DNA from: Rhodospirillaceae bacterium
GTDB lineage: Bacteria; Pseudomonadota; Alphaproteobacteria; UBA8366
Assembly (NCBI GenBank): GCA_002718015.1
Contig: PBCW01000020.1
Span: forward strand, 31,631 to 43,630
Length of the DNA stretch: 12,000 nt
Reading direction: 5' to 3'
The notes beneath the pieces were generated by a model, which saw only the letters and a program-made list of their open reading frames with translations, was not told the DNA's origin and did not search any database. This document shows, piece by piece, positions 1-7,863 of the stretch (positions are counted from its first letter, which is position 1; each line of letters starts with the position of its first letter). Position numbers and translations under genes: made by a program.

Positions 1-3000
1 TCAGGCTTAATGCCATCGCCAAAAGATAATTCGTCCTTACCCCCATTTGCACTTGTATCGATTAATTTATTAAACCACTCACGTACGCGCTTGGTTTCAA
101 CCCCGCCCTCTCCATCTGAAACTGAATAGGTTACCCATTGCCACCGCGAAGTAACTTTCGTTGTTCCAAAATAATCGGCGATGACATCCTGTCCATCACC
201 GCGATTAAAACGGTACGTGTCATCTCCAGCGCCACCTTCAACTCTATCGTTGCCACGGCCCCCAGATATGAACTCGCTTTTTTGCCCACCCTTGATTTTG
301 TCGTCCCCGCCACCGGCGTAAAATCTCTCAATGCTGAGCCTTCCAATATCCAAATCAATATCGCTGTCATCGGTCAATATTGCCGTATCCGTTCCAGCCC
401 CGCCTGAAAGCTTATCGTAGCTATCTCCTACTAAGACATCGTCTCCCGCTCCTCCAGAAAGGATATCGGACCCGCCACCACCGATGAGCAGATCATCACC
501 GCCACCACCGACAAATATATCATCGTTATCTCCACCAAAAATGGTATCGCCGTCACCCGAGGACGGAAGCGTTACACCAGATGGCAACACGATAACTGGC
601 AAAGAACGAACTGCTGTCGCAGTATCATTATTTGAACTTTCTCTTGAATTAGCTGTTACTGTAAGTTCAAAACCCGCTCCAGCATTATCGGGAATAGTGA
701 GCGTAAGGTTACTAATTTCCGATAGCGCCAAAGACCATCTTCCACCACCAAGATCAGTCCCGTTGGATAGCGCCACACCCTCGGGCACGCCACCAATCTC
801 AATCGGCCCCAAGATTTCAGAACCGTCTGTGTCATTCAAGACAGCGGCTATATTGAGTTTAACCGTATCCCCAATTTCACCACTCGCGGGCGCAGTGGTG
901 ATTTCTGGCGCGTCGGCTATTGCGCTAACATTAATACTTAATGAAGCGGTGTCGAGCCCGCCTCTACCATCAGATACGGTATAGGCAAAGCTATCCAAAC
1001 CACTAAAATTACTATTCGGCCGATAGAAATACGTTCCATCCGGGTTGATTGTAACAACCCCGTTACTGGGTCCCTGCTTTAAAGAATACTTAAGAACGTC
1101 TCCGTCAATATCCGTTGCTTTTAATGCGCCGGAAAGTGCTGCATCCTCAAGGCCATTCGCAACGCTATCCAATGCAACGGGAGCATCGTTTATGTTAAGA
1201 ATAGTGAGTGATACTTTACCGAGTACAGACCCGCCATTCCCATCGGACACACTGTAAGTGAACTCGTCAGAGCCATGATAATTTGCATTAGGCGTGTAAA
1301 CATAGGCCCCATTGTTCGCGACACTTATCGACCCATGTTTAGGTTGATTGTGAAGGCTATAGTTAAGCTGATCACCATCCACGTCCGTAGCGGCCAAAAC
1401 ACCCGACCAGGATGTATCCTCATCAAGGGTAACGGCGGTGGCTGGGGTTCTAGGAGCATCATTAACGGCGGATACCGTCACAGAAACGCGCCCCTCACTC
1501 ACACCTCCCTGCCCGTCAGAGACCGAATACGAAAAACTATCACGCCCGTTGTAATTTGCCCTCGGAGAATATGTGACCACACCATCAACGAGGGAAACAG
1601 AACCGTTCTCACCTCCTGAAACAGCTATCACAGTTAGCGTATCACCATCTAAATCAGTGTCATTAGCTATCAGCTCGTTAGCTTGGAAAGAGAGTGGTGT
1701 ATCCTCTGTGACTGTTATACTGTCAGGATTTGCCTCTGGAGCTGCATCATTTACAGGCGTAACCTCAATTGCGACGTCACCTGTATCAATAGCCCCATTT
1801 GCATCGGTAACTGTGAAGCGAAAGCTATCTGAGCCATAGTAATTTTCATTGGGCGTATATGTATAAGTCCCGTTAGCATTTATTACCACCATGCCATTCG
1901 CAGGAAGACTGGATAGCGAAAAAACTAATTCATCAGATGAGTTATCTAAGTCAGCAGCCTTCAGCGTGCCTTCGAACACGGCATCTTCTTCTAAACTAAT
2001 TTTGGCAACTTCTGCTGCGGGAGCGTCATTGATCCCAGTAACACGAAGTGCTGCAGTTTGCTGAACAACCGTTGTCCCATCATCAACTGAATAAATAAAA
2101 CTTAGGTCGCGACTGGCTCCTTCGGACAGGTCATCAAATTCCTTGCCCGGATCGAAGTTATAGGAACCATCATCATTAATCGTTAAGGTCCCTTTAGCAG
2201 GAGCACTTACCAGACTAAAGGTTAAGGTATCACCATCCGGGTCTGTTGCCCGAAGAAACCCATTTGAGGGATTGTCCTCATCGCCTGAAATCAATGTTGT
2301 TATCGGCTCTGGTGGATCGCTCTTCCCAGGCGCTTCAATGGTTTGATCCGCGAATTGCAAGAACTCAAACCCGCTGAGGGTATCAGTGCCATCGCGTCCC
2401 CTATTATCGATTATGCTCCCATTACCAATGGTGTAGTTTGCTCTATTGCCGCTGTAGATTGCGGTATCGGTTCCTTCTCCACCGACAAGTGTATCATCGC
2501 CACGCCCACCCAAAATGACATTGTCTGACGAATTACCTGTGATAATGTCGTTGCCGTCGCCGCTATACACATTTTCAATTGTGGAACCTGCACCAATCTT
2601 GAAGTTGGTGTCAGCAATTGATCCGGGGCCACCAGTAAGATCAACTACAGCATTAGCCGTGGTCGCTGCAAGATTTATAGTGTCAGTGCCTTCACTATCT
2701 GACAATAGTCGCCTAGAGGCATCTCCTCGGCCTGTAAAATCTCGGTATTCGTTTGTATATACATACAAATCGTCATTATCTAAAATATCGCCGAATAAAT
2801 TTATCCCCCAACTATTGAGATTCCCCCCAATCCCATTCCTGACCTCGTCACTGACGGAGATAGTCCAATCACCTATGCCCGTCTCGCCCCAAAATTGCCG
2901 GCTTGTAAAACGATGTTGTAACCCTGACTTTGACGTGTCCGGCCGCCCCATAATTTCGCTTGAAGTTCCATCTGGAGACGTCACCGTGATACGTAAGTCA

Positions 3001-4649
3001 CTTAACCGCGCACTCGATAAATTCACAAAAATTTCTACGTTTTCAATATCAACGCTGTTTGTAAAGTTGACTGTGTCACTGACTGTGCTGGCGTCCGCAA
3101 AACTCAAGCTGCCAGAATAATTGGAACGATGAATTTCATTAGAGCTAACAGATTGCTCTTGCCACGTCTCAGCAAGTCGGACTGCAGCCCTTGCATCAAC
3201 CAGGCCCATGCCATTTTCGAGACTGATATGGAGCCCACCCCCATTCCAATCGTTAGCATTATTCCAATCCCATGTATTGTCGTAGGGATCATTTTTTACC
3301 GCTGAGTAGGCCAATATCTCCTGGACGTCGCGATAGCCCAAATCAGGATTGGCTTCAAGCATGAGAGCCACGACGCCCGCGGTTGCCGGCGCCGAAAAAG
3401 AAGTACCATTAATGGTAACATAATCCGAAGAAGTATAGCCCATACTGCCAACCCGATCTGTTGTCAGCACGTTACGCCCCGGAGCCGTCACCAAAACACT
3501 CGACCCCCTACTTGTAAAATAAGCATCCCGGCCGCCGCTATCGGTTGCGCCAACCGTAATTACCCTTCGATTCCCATTTACTGCATTATATTCTGGACGC
3601 GCATCTATACTGCGTGAGTTACCAGCAGAAAAAGTAATAACTTGTCCAAGACCATCGCGATGATTGGTGACAGCATCCACAATTTGATTCTCATAGGATC
3701 TCCAATACCCACCCTGAGAGAGAGAAAAGAAAGCCCATGAGGGTGTGGGGCCCCAACTATTATTAGAGATATCCGTTGGTGTGTCATAAAACCCCAACCA
3801 ACGATATCCAGCAATAGTGGCACCATGCGCGACGCCAACCACTCCGATACCATTGTTTGCCTCAGCAGCAACCATACCGGCGACAGCAGTACCGTGATTG
3901 TCATATCTTTCAGGATAAGCATCATTATCCCGGTTAGAAAAATCATAATCTATCGATGTGTCATAATTATCATTTAGGTCGGGATGGGTATGCTCCACGC
4001 CGGTATCGTTAATGCCAACACTCACACCGCGACCAGTGTAATCATCCCAAACATCGACAACGTTCAGTGCCGAGTGATGCCACTGCTGGCCGAACAATGG
4101 ATCATTAGGAAGTGCATTTACTTCCACACTGCCGCTGCCTTCCGTTCCATCAGGCTCGATAACATGGAATTCAAACATTGAGGGTGAGCTAATAGGATCG
4201 TTTTGAGTTGCCAAGTCGAATAACACCTGCTCTGCGCCGGCCCTGCCAACGAGCCTTGCCTCACCCCCTCTTGCCTCTGTGACAGAAACAATCTCACCAT
4301 CGAAAGGCACATCAGTGCCAATTAAATCGGCACGACTAAATTGCAATCGATTTGGCACAGCCGCGTCAAATAACTCCTCGGATTTAAAAATATTCTGTTG
4401 AAGCCTTTGATCATTTTGTTCCGAATTTTTATAAAAACTGTTGGGAGAAAAAGTTTGTTTGTCTACAACAAGATTTTCTATCCCTTCCAACGGTTGAAAC
4501 GCCGTTACCCCCTGTCCCATTAATGAGTCAGTTGGGCCATCGGAACGCAGGTCCAGAATGACATCCAAGGGAGTGCGTGACAGAGCATCCCATTCATCCG
4601 ATCGCAACTGATCCAGCACTAAAGGTGTATATTTGCGGGTGTTTGCCAT
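1..4649 (-). CDS. Giant RTX protein with kexin-like S8 serine protease, P-domain and cadherin-like repeats (C-terminus missing)
   Basis: The frame is open from the ATG at 4649 to the window edge: 1549 residues with no stop. Residues 1-195 are a hydrophilic pro-region without a signal peptide. Residues about 196-475 form a subtilase domain with Asp215 (NDTGVEHTHPDL), His252 (DNHGTAVAG), oxyanion Asn344 (SAGN) and Ser417 (GTSFSAP). The SNNSWGP segment and the following P-domain (about 509-620, ending GDWTISVSD...LNSWGINLFGD) place it in the kexin branch, S8B. Next come a short RTX block (700-725), five cadherin-like repeats (about 783-1251), an Ig-like domain (1252-1360) and RTX nonapeptides from 1366. 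Absence of a signal peptide plus RTX repeats implies Ca2+-dependent type I secretion to the surface or medium. It lies 3 bp after the acyltransferase stop and has no strong ribosome site, so translational coupling is likely. The secretion signal lies off the window. The role could be extracellular protease, adhesin or toxin. Confidence 0.93.
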   Translation of the reverse strand, partial: MANTRKYTPLVLDQLRSDEWDALSRTPLDVILDLRSDGPTDSLMGQGVTAFQPLEGIENLVVDKQTFSPNSFYKNSEQNDQRLQQNIFKSEELFDAAVPNRLQFSRADLIGTDVPFDGEIVSVTEARGGEARLVGRAGAEQVLFDLATQNDPISSPSMFEFHVIEPDGTEGSGSVEVNALPNDPLFGQQWHHSALNVVDVWDDYTGRGVSVGINDTGVEHTHPDLNDNYDTSIDYDFSNRDNDAYPERYDNHGTAVAGMVAAEANNGIGVVGVAHGATIAGYRWLGFYDTPTDISNNSWGPTPSWAFFSLSQGGYWRSYENQIVDAVTNHRDGLGQVITFSAGNSRSIDARPEYNAVNGNRRVITVGATDSGGRDAYFTSRGSSVLVTAPGRNVLTTDRVGSMGYTSSDYVTINGTSFSAPATAGVVALMLEANPDLGYRDVQEILAYSAVKNDPYDNTWDWNNANDWNGGGLHISLENGMGLVDARAAVRLAETWQEQSVSSNEIHRSNYSGSLSFADASTVSDTVNFTNSVDIENVEIFVNLSSARLSDLRITVTSPDGTSSEIMGRPDTSKSGLQHRFTSRQFWGETGIGDWTISVSDEVRNGIGGNLNSWGINLFGDILDNDDLYVYTNEYRDFTGRGDASRRLLSDSEGTDTINLAATTANAVVDLTGGPGSIADTNFKIGAGSTIENVYSGDGNDIITGNSSDNVILGGRGDDTLVGGEGTDTAIYSGNRANYTIGNGSIIDNRGRDGTDTLSGFEFLQFADQTIEAPGKSDPPEPITTLISGDEDNPSNGFLRATDPDGDTLTFSLVSAPAKGTLTINDDGSYNFDPGKEFDDLSEGASRDLSFIYSVDDGTTVVQQTAALRVTGINDAPAAEVAKISLEEDAVFEGTLKAADLDNSSDELVFSLSSLPANGMVVINANGTYTYTPNENYYGSDSFRFTVTDANGAIDTGDVAIEVTPVNDAAPEANPDSITVTEDTPLSFQANELIANDTDLDGDTLTVIAVSGGENGSVSLVDGVVTYSPRANYNGRDSFSYSVSDGQGGVSEGRVSVTVSAVNDAPRTPATAVTLDEDTSWSGVLAATDVDGDQLNYSLHNQPKHGSISVANNGAYVYTPNANYHGSDEFTYSVSDGNGGSVLGKVSLTILNINDAPVALDSVANGLEDAALSGALKATDIDGDVLKYSLKQGPSNGVVTINPDGTYFYRPNSNFSGLDSFAYTVSDGRGGLDTASLSINVSAIADAPEITTAPASGEIGDTVKLNIAAVLNDTDGSEILGPIEIGGVPEGVALSNGTDLGGGRWSLALSEISNLTLTIPDNAGAGFELTVTANSRESSNNDTATAVRSLPVIVLPSGVTLPSSGDGDTIFGGDNDDIFVGGGGDDLLIGGGGSDILSGGAGDDVLVGDSYDKLSGGAGTDTAILTDDSDIDLDIGRLSIERFYAGGGDDKIKGGQKSEFISGGRGNDRVEGGAGDDTYRFNRGDGQDVIADYFGTTKVTSRWQWVTYSVSDGEGGVETKRVREWFNKLIDTSANGGKDELSFGDGIKP
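205..536 (-). repeat. C-terminal RTX calcium-binding nonapeptide arrays
   Basis: Tandem codon repeats in the giant gene encode GGxGxDxUx units. The array at 536-380 reads GGDNDDIFV, GGGGDDLLI, GGGGSDILS, GGAGDDVLV, an eight-residue variant, then GGAGTDTAI. A second array at 314-205 contains AGGGDDKIK, GGRGNDRVE and GGAGDDTYRF. The latter runs into a RGDGQDVIADY segment typical of the end of hemolysin-type calcium-binding modules. In this family the units fold as a parallel beta-roll on binding extracellular Ca2+. The same periodicity gives an ACC/GCC-rich pattern on the plus strand. Confidence 0.9.
898..2303 (-). repeat. Five tandem cadherin-like (VCBS-type) repeats
   Basis: Five repeats of roughly 90-98 codons lie in the giant gene, at residues about 783-880, 881-973, 974-1069, 1070-1160 and 1161-1251. 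Each follows the pattern EDxxxxGxLxATDxDGDxL, then a G-S/T-V-x-I-NxDGTYxYxPNxNYxGxDSF, then VSDGxGG, and closes with a linker such as INDAP, VNDAP or IADAP. These are Ca2+-rigidified beta-sandwich modules common in large RTX adhesins. The repeats are divergent at DNA level, so the array does not look freshly duplicated. Its probable role is a stalk or spacer between protease and RTX tail. Confidence 0.85.
2465..2565 (-). repeat. Internal RTX block after the P-domain
   Basis: This short block in the giant gene encodes GDGNDIITG, NSSDNVILG, GRGDDTLVG and GEGTD at residues about 700-725. It is followed by a segment ending GTDTLSGFEFLQFADQTI, a module often attached to RTX beta-rolls. It lies N-terminal to the cadherin-like repeats, so the protein has calcium-binding rolls on both sides of its stalk. 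Confidence 0.8.
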
Positions 4650-4652
4650 ACC

Positions 4653-5240
4653 TTATTTCAACAATTCCACGCGCCGACCATCCTCATCAGCTTGGATATA
4701 TTTAACAACCTCGTCCTTAAATACATTTTTCTTAAGGTCGTTAAGCATGTCATCCCCACCCCCAAAGGGAGCGATAACATCAATAATCCAGAACTTTTTA
4801 CCTATAGTCCATTCGTTGGGCGCTAATTTGACTGAACCGTTGATAATCCGGGCCTCCACTTCATCATCAAGTAAAGCCCAACTAATAAATCCAACAGGAA
4901 CATTATTTCTGCGAAATAAACGAAATTGTTTTGCCAAAATAGGTGGAACTACAAGCCATTCAAAATCGGTTACGAATAAGTGTTTATGCGCACCTGAAGA
5001 CAGCATTAGCCAGACTGCTGCCCCTAGCAAACCCGATGGGTCATTTGGTCTATTGGCTTCCAACCCCTTGTCGATCGTCACATCAGAGCCGGATTTGTCT
5101 GATACTAAATTATGCGGATCTACAGCTGACACAGCGTGTTTCTGGTCAACGTCACCGCTGACTTTGGAGGAGTTGCTAACACCTGATTCTTGAACGCCGG
5201 TGTTCGGTCCGACATTATTATTTTTTGTTTTCTGTGTCAT
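4653..5240 (-). CDS. HlyC/RtxC-type toxin-activating lysine acyltransferase
   Basis: The product is 195 residues and belongs to the family that moves a fatty acyl chain from acyl-ACP to internal lysines of an RTX protein in the cytoplasm before type I export. Residues 71-185 align without gaps to E. coli HlyC: Ser82, His85 and Asp154 match HlyC Ser20, His23 and Asp92, and the VVPPI, ISWA and WIIDVIAPFG segments are conserved. Residues 1-65 form a hydrophilic, Asn/Ser/Asp-rich extension not found in HlyC. The ATG at 5240 has GAAGG 10 nt upstream. The stop lies 3 bp before the RTX protease start, the same order as hlyC-hlyA, so the protease is the obvious substrate (inferred). Family assignment is firm; the substrate and the acyl group are not shown. 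Confidence 0.92.
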   Translation of the reverse strand: MTQKTKNNNVGPNTGVQESGVSNSSKVSGDVDQKHAVSAVDPHNLVSDKSGSDVTIDKGLEANRPNDPSGLLGAAVWLMLSSGAHKHLFVTDFEWLVVPPILAKQFRLFRRNNVPVGFISWALLDDEVEARIINGSVKLAPNEWTIGKKFWIIDVIAPFGGGDDMLNDLKKNVFKDEVVKYIQADEDGRRVELLK

Positions 5241-5298
5241 CCGTCGGTAGCCTTCATACTGTTTTTACAGCCTTCGGCCCTGCCCCCGACATTACCAA

Positions 5299-5327
5299 AT
5301 AATACAACATTCGTAGAAAAATAACAA
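5299..5327 (-). promoter_or_regulatory. Candidate sigma70 promoter for the acyltransferase-RTX protease operon
   Basis: On the minus strand a TTGTTA box (5327-5322) is separated by exactly 17 bp from TATTAT (5304-5299). This would start transcription near 5292 and give a leader of about 50 nt before the acyltransferase ATG at 5240. The surrounding DNA is AT-rich, so chance matches are likely. Position and spacing are the main support. Confidence 0.4.
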
Positions 5328-5499
5328 TATGATGCTTCGACAGAAAAAATAGCTGCAAATGAGGTTACGGCGTACGATATATTTTTTGATATTGATACCA
5401 ATAATGCTAAACAATGTGCCCAGAATAAAAAATAACATGCCATTTCTAGGATTACATTTAGAGCCATATTTCAGCTTTTATAAGATCTGGATATGCTCT

Positions 5500-6201
5500 T
5501 CAGCGTAATAACCAACTACGGAATAATGATGTGACTTCTTGCGGACGCTCCATTGTGGGAAGATGCCCACATAGGTCTAAAACATGTAACTCAGCAGACG
5601 GAATTGCTTTTGCAATATCTTGATGCTGACGTAGGTTCGTAAGCAAATCCTCACGGCCGCATACAACCATTGTGGGAACCTTTATTGAATGAAGGTTTTT
5701 TCGACTATCAGAGCGCGACATAATTGCTTTTTGTTGCCTGACAAAGCAATCTTTACCAACTCTGGCCGCCATTTTTGCAACTCTATCGCACAGCACAGCA
5801 TCATTGAGGCGGCTTTCATGCAGGAGCATGGGTAAAAGGCGCGGAGAAACACCTTTAAATTTCCCTTTTTCAGCCAGCGCGATTAATCCTCTGCGTATTC
5901 TGCTTTTTTCCGCGTCATCTTGCTCAGCGTTTGTGCTTAGGAGTGCCAACCTCGTGACACGCTCCGGTGCCTGACGCATTACTTCAAGCGCAATGTAACC
6001 ACCCATAGACAATCCAGCCAACGCAAATTCTGCAGGAGCGTTTGCCAATAACCGAGCAGCCATCTCTATAATGCTATCGTCAGACAAGGTATCAGCCATC
6101 GAGATTTTTGTAACATTGGAAAGACTTTTTATCTGGTCAAACCACAAATCTTCATCACAAAGAAGGCCCGGCACTAAAACTAATGATGATTCGTGAGTCA
6201 C
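5500..6201 (-). CDS. Alpha/beta-fold hydrolase
   Basis: This 233-residue protein has the full catalytic layout of the alpha/beta hydrolase fold: an oxyanion segment VPGLLCDEDLW near the N-terminus, nucleophile Ser65 in the elbow GLSMGG, acid Asp185 in GREDLLT, and His213 in CGHLPTMERP. The acid-to-histidine spacing and the PTMERPQEV ending are usual for the BioH / 3-oxoadipate enol-lactonase-like group, which cleaves esters or lactones in the cytoplasm. The substrate cannot be told from sequence. The start is GTG at 6201, supported by AGGA 9 nt upstream; no ATG is available at the N-terminus. The next gene on the strand starts 259 bp later behind its own candidate promoter, so the two are probably not one operon. 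Confidence 0.9.
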   Translation of the reverse strand: MTHESSLVLVPGLLCDEDLWFDQIKSLSNVTKISMADTLSDDSIIEMAARLLANAPAEFALAGLSMGGYIALEVMRQAPERVTRLALLSTNAEQDDAEKSRIRRGLIALAEKGKFKGVSPRLLPMLLHESRLNDAVLCDRVAKMAARVGKDCFVRQQKAIMSRSDSRKNLHSIKVPTMVVCGREDLLTNLRQHQDIAKAIPSAELHVLDLCGHLPTMERPQEVTSLFRSWLLR

Positions 6202-6500
6202 AGTTTTACTTCCTATCCTGGGCTACCCCCCTAGAAACCAGACCTAGACAGCCCGTTAAGCAGTTGTTAATCATATCATCATGAGTTTAGAAAGTTCGGT
6301 ATAATAGGATTACAAAGTTCCTGCCGAGCTGCAATAATAATTTCTTTGCCTCGACAGGCGTTTAGATCGGATTTTGCCGTTACACCAGAAGTAAGTCGCA
6401 CTATTCGTCGCTAGTATCTCTCTTAACAAACCAGGATTAATGAGTTGGGTTGTAAAAAAAATATACCACAAGATCGGCCATCCGAAAAAATACAGTCCGT
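6202..6500. other. Intergenic region between divergent hydrolase and helicase genes
   Basis: No coding region is supported here. On the plus strand there is a perfect TATAAT (6300-6305) but no good -35 at the right distance. Downstream is an imperfect inverted repeat, CCTGCCGAG (6320-6328) with CTCGACAGG (6350-6358), one mismatch, 21-nt loop. If the TATAAT box is used, the helicase mRNA would have a leader of about 190 nt carrying this stem. The helicase ATG lacks a clear Shine-Dalgarno. The hydrolase GTG has AGGA at 6211-6214. Confidence 0.4.
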
Positions 6501-7856
6501 ATGACCTTTAAAGATTTAAGCTTAAGCGAAGAACTTCTTCGAGCACTGGATGAACGTGGGTACCAAAATCCAACCCCTATTCAGGAGCAGGCTATTCCAT
6601 ATGTATTGATGGCTCGAGATTTATTAGGTTGTGCTCAGACTGGTACTGGCAAGACAGCGTCTTTTGTATTGCCGATGATAGATATCCTCGATCAAGGCCG
6701 TGCCCGCATGCGCATGCCTCGTTCTCTTATCTTAGAGCCTACTCGCGAATTAGCCGCTCAGGTAGCGGAAAATTTTGATCTCTACGGAAAATATCATAAA
6801 CTTACCAAGGCACTTTTGATCGGCGGCGTAACCTTCGGCGAACAAGATAAATTGCTTGACCGTGGCGTCGACGTATTGATTGCAACCCCTGGTCGCCTTC
6901 TCGACCATTTTGAGCGTGGCAACGTCTTGCTCAACGATGTAAAAATTCTTGTTATTGATGAAGCCGATAGAATGCTCGACATGGGGTTCATACCGGACGT
7001 AGACAAAATCGTCAGCAAAATTCCACCTCTTAGGCAAACACTTATGTTTTCCGCAACGATGCCGAAGGAGATTAAGAAACTCGCTGAGCAGTTTTTATCC
7101 AATCCTAAAGAAGTTGCAGTTAGTCCGCCATCGGCAACTGCTGATACAATTGTGCAGCAAATGGTAATGCTTGATGCAAAACAGAAACGAGAAGCTCTAC
7201 GCGATATTCTCAGTGGCGCTGAAGTAAAAAATGCACTTATATTTTGTAACCGCAAAAAAGATGTTGGTTTGGTTCACCGGTCATTGATGCGCCATGGCTT
7301 CAAAGCTGGAGCTCTACACGGTGATATGGATCAATTTTCACGCACAGAAACATTAGACAAGTTCAAAGAGGACAAAATCGAATACCTTGTGTGTTCTGAT
7401 GTGGCTGCAAGGGGCCTAGATATTCCTGATATGACACATGTGGTTAATTTTGATGTGCCCATGCATGACGAAGATTATGTTCATCGTATCGGCCGCACAG
7501 GCCGTGCAGGACGCAAAGGTCATGCAATAACATTTGTAACGGAAGAAGAAGGCAAATATCTTGATGCAGTCCAAATAATTGCTAAGGGTGCAATAAAGGA
7601 AATTACGCTAAAGGGCATCGGCAAGCCTAAACTAGAGAAATTCCAAGATAAACCCTCCAGCAACCGCCGTACCCGCAATCAAAACAAACACCGTCCAGCT
7701 AATGACAGGTCAGAAACAATGAAGAGTGCAAGTAACAACCACTCGTCAAGAAAACACTCTACACAAACTTTAAAAGAAAAGGATCCTCCACCAGAAACTA
7801 TAAAAGGGTTTGGCGATGAAACTCCTGCGTTTCTTCGCACTACCGTAAAAACTTGA
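6501..7856 (+). CDS. rhlE: RhlE-like DEAD-box ATP-dependent RNA helicase
   Basis: This 451-residue protein unwinds short RNA duplexes using ATP, typically in ribosome assembly or mRNA turnover. All helicase motifs are visible in order: Q-motif (GYQNPTPIQEQ, 20-30), motif I AQTGTGKT (45-52), Ia PTRELA (80-85), Ib TPGR (129-132), II DEAD (153-156), III SAT (184-186), IV LIFCN (246-250), V ARGLD (303-307) and VI HRIGRTGRAG (328-337). The tail after residue 375 is basic and low-complexity, as in RNA-binding extensions, and ends with GFGDETPAFLR, a motif I associate with alphaproteobacterial RhlE homologues. No clear ribosome site precedes the ATG. The gene ends 7 bp from the convergent CoA-transferase gene. 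RhlE is preferred over DeaD or SrmB because of length and tail, but subfamily is less certain than family. Confidence 0.93.
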   Translation: MTFKDLSLSEELLRALDERGYQNPTPIQEQAIPYVLMARDLLGCAQTGTGKTASFVLPMIDILDQGRARMRMPRSLILEPTRELAAQVAENFDLYGKYHKLTKALLIGGVTFGEQDKLLDRGVDVLIATPGRLLDHFERGNVLLNDVKILVIDEADRMLDMGFIPDVDKIVSKIPPLRQTLMFSATMPKEIKKLAEQFLSNPKEVAVSPPSATADTIVQQMVMLDAKQKREALRDILSGAEVKNALIFCNRKKDVGLVHRSLMRHGFKAGALHGDMDQFSRTETLDKFKEDKIEYLVCSDVAARGLDIPDMTHVVNFDVPMHDEDYVHRIGRTGRAGRKGHAITFVTEEEGKYLDAVQIIAKGAIKEITLKGIGKPKLEKFQDKPSSNRRTRNQNKHRPANDRSETMKSASNNHSSRKHSTQTLKEKDPPPETIKGFGDETPAFLRTTVKT

Positions 7857-7863
7857 TTGTCTA

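Noticed and set aside
205..545. Regular CACC/GCC spacing resembling a repeat array such as CRISPR or a satellite
   Set aside because: The spacing is about 27 bases, stays in frame, and encodes RTX nonapeptides. There are no unique spacers between identical repeats.
484..984. Plus-strand frame of 166 codons rich in Pro and Ser
   Set aside because: It is antisense to the RTX and Ig-like part of the giant protease, and its composition mirrors the Gly/Asp repeats on the other strand.
2515..3120. Plus-strand frame of 201 codons
   Set aside because: It is antisense to the P-domain and RTX block, whose conserved residues are clear on the minus strand. No domain is visible in the plus-strand translation.
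4633..5193. Plus-strand frame of 186 codons opposite the acyltransferase
   Set aside because: The minus-strand frame aligns gap-free with HlyC, including catalytic residues; the plus-strand translation shows no motif.
5237..5467. Minus-strand 76-codon frame whose stop overlaps the acyltransferase ATG (ATGA), with a hydrophobic first half
   Set aside because: It has no ribosome site, resembles no family I know, and the candidate operon promoter (5299-5327) lies inside it. The overlap is more likely chance, but a small membrane protein cannot be fully excluded.
6794..7255. Minus-strand frame of 153 codons within the helicase gene
   Set aside because: It is a shadow of the helicase core, where all motifs are intact on the plus strand.
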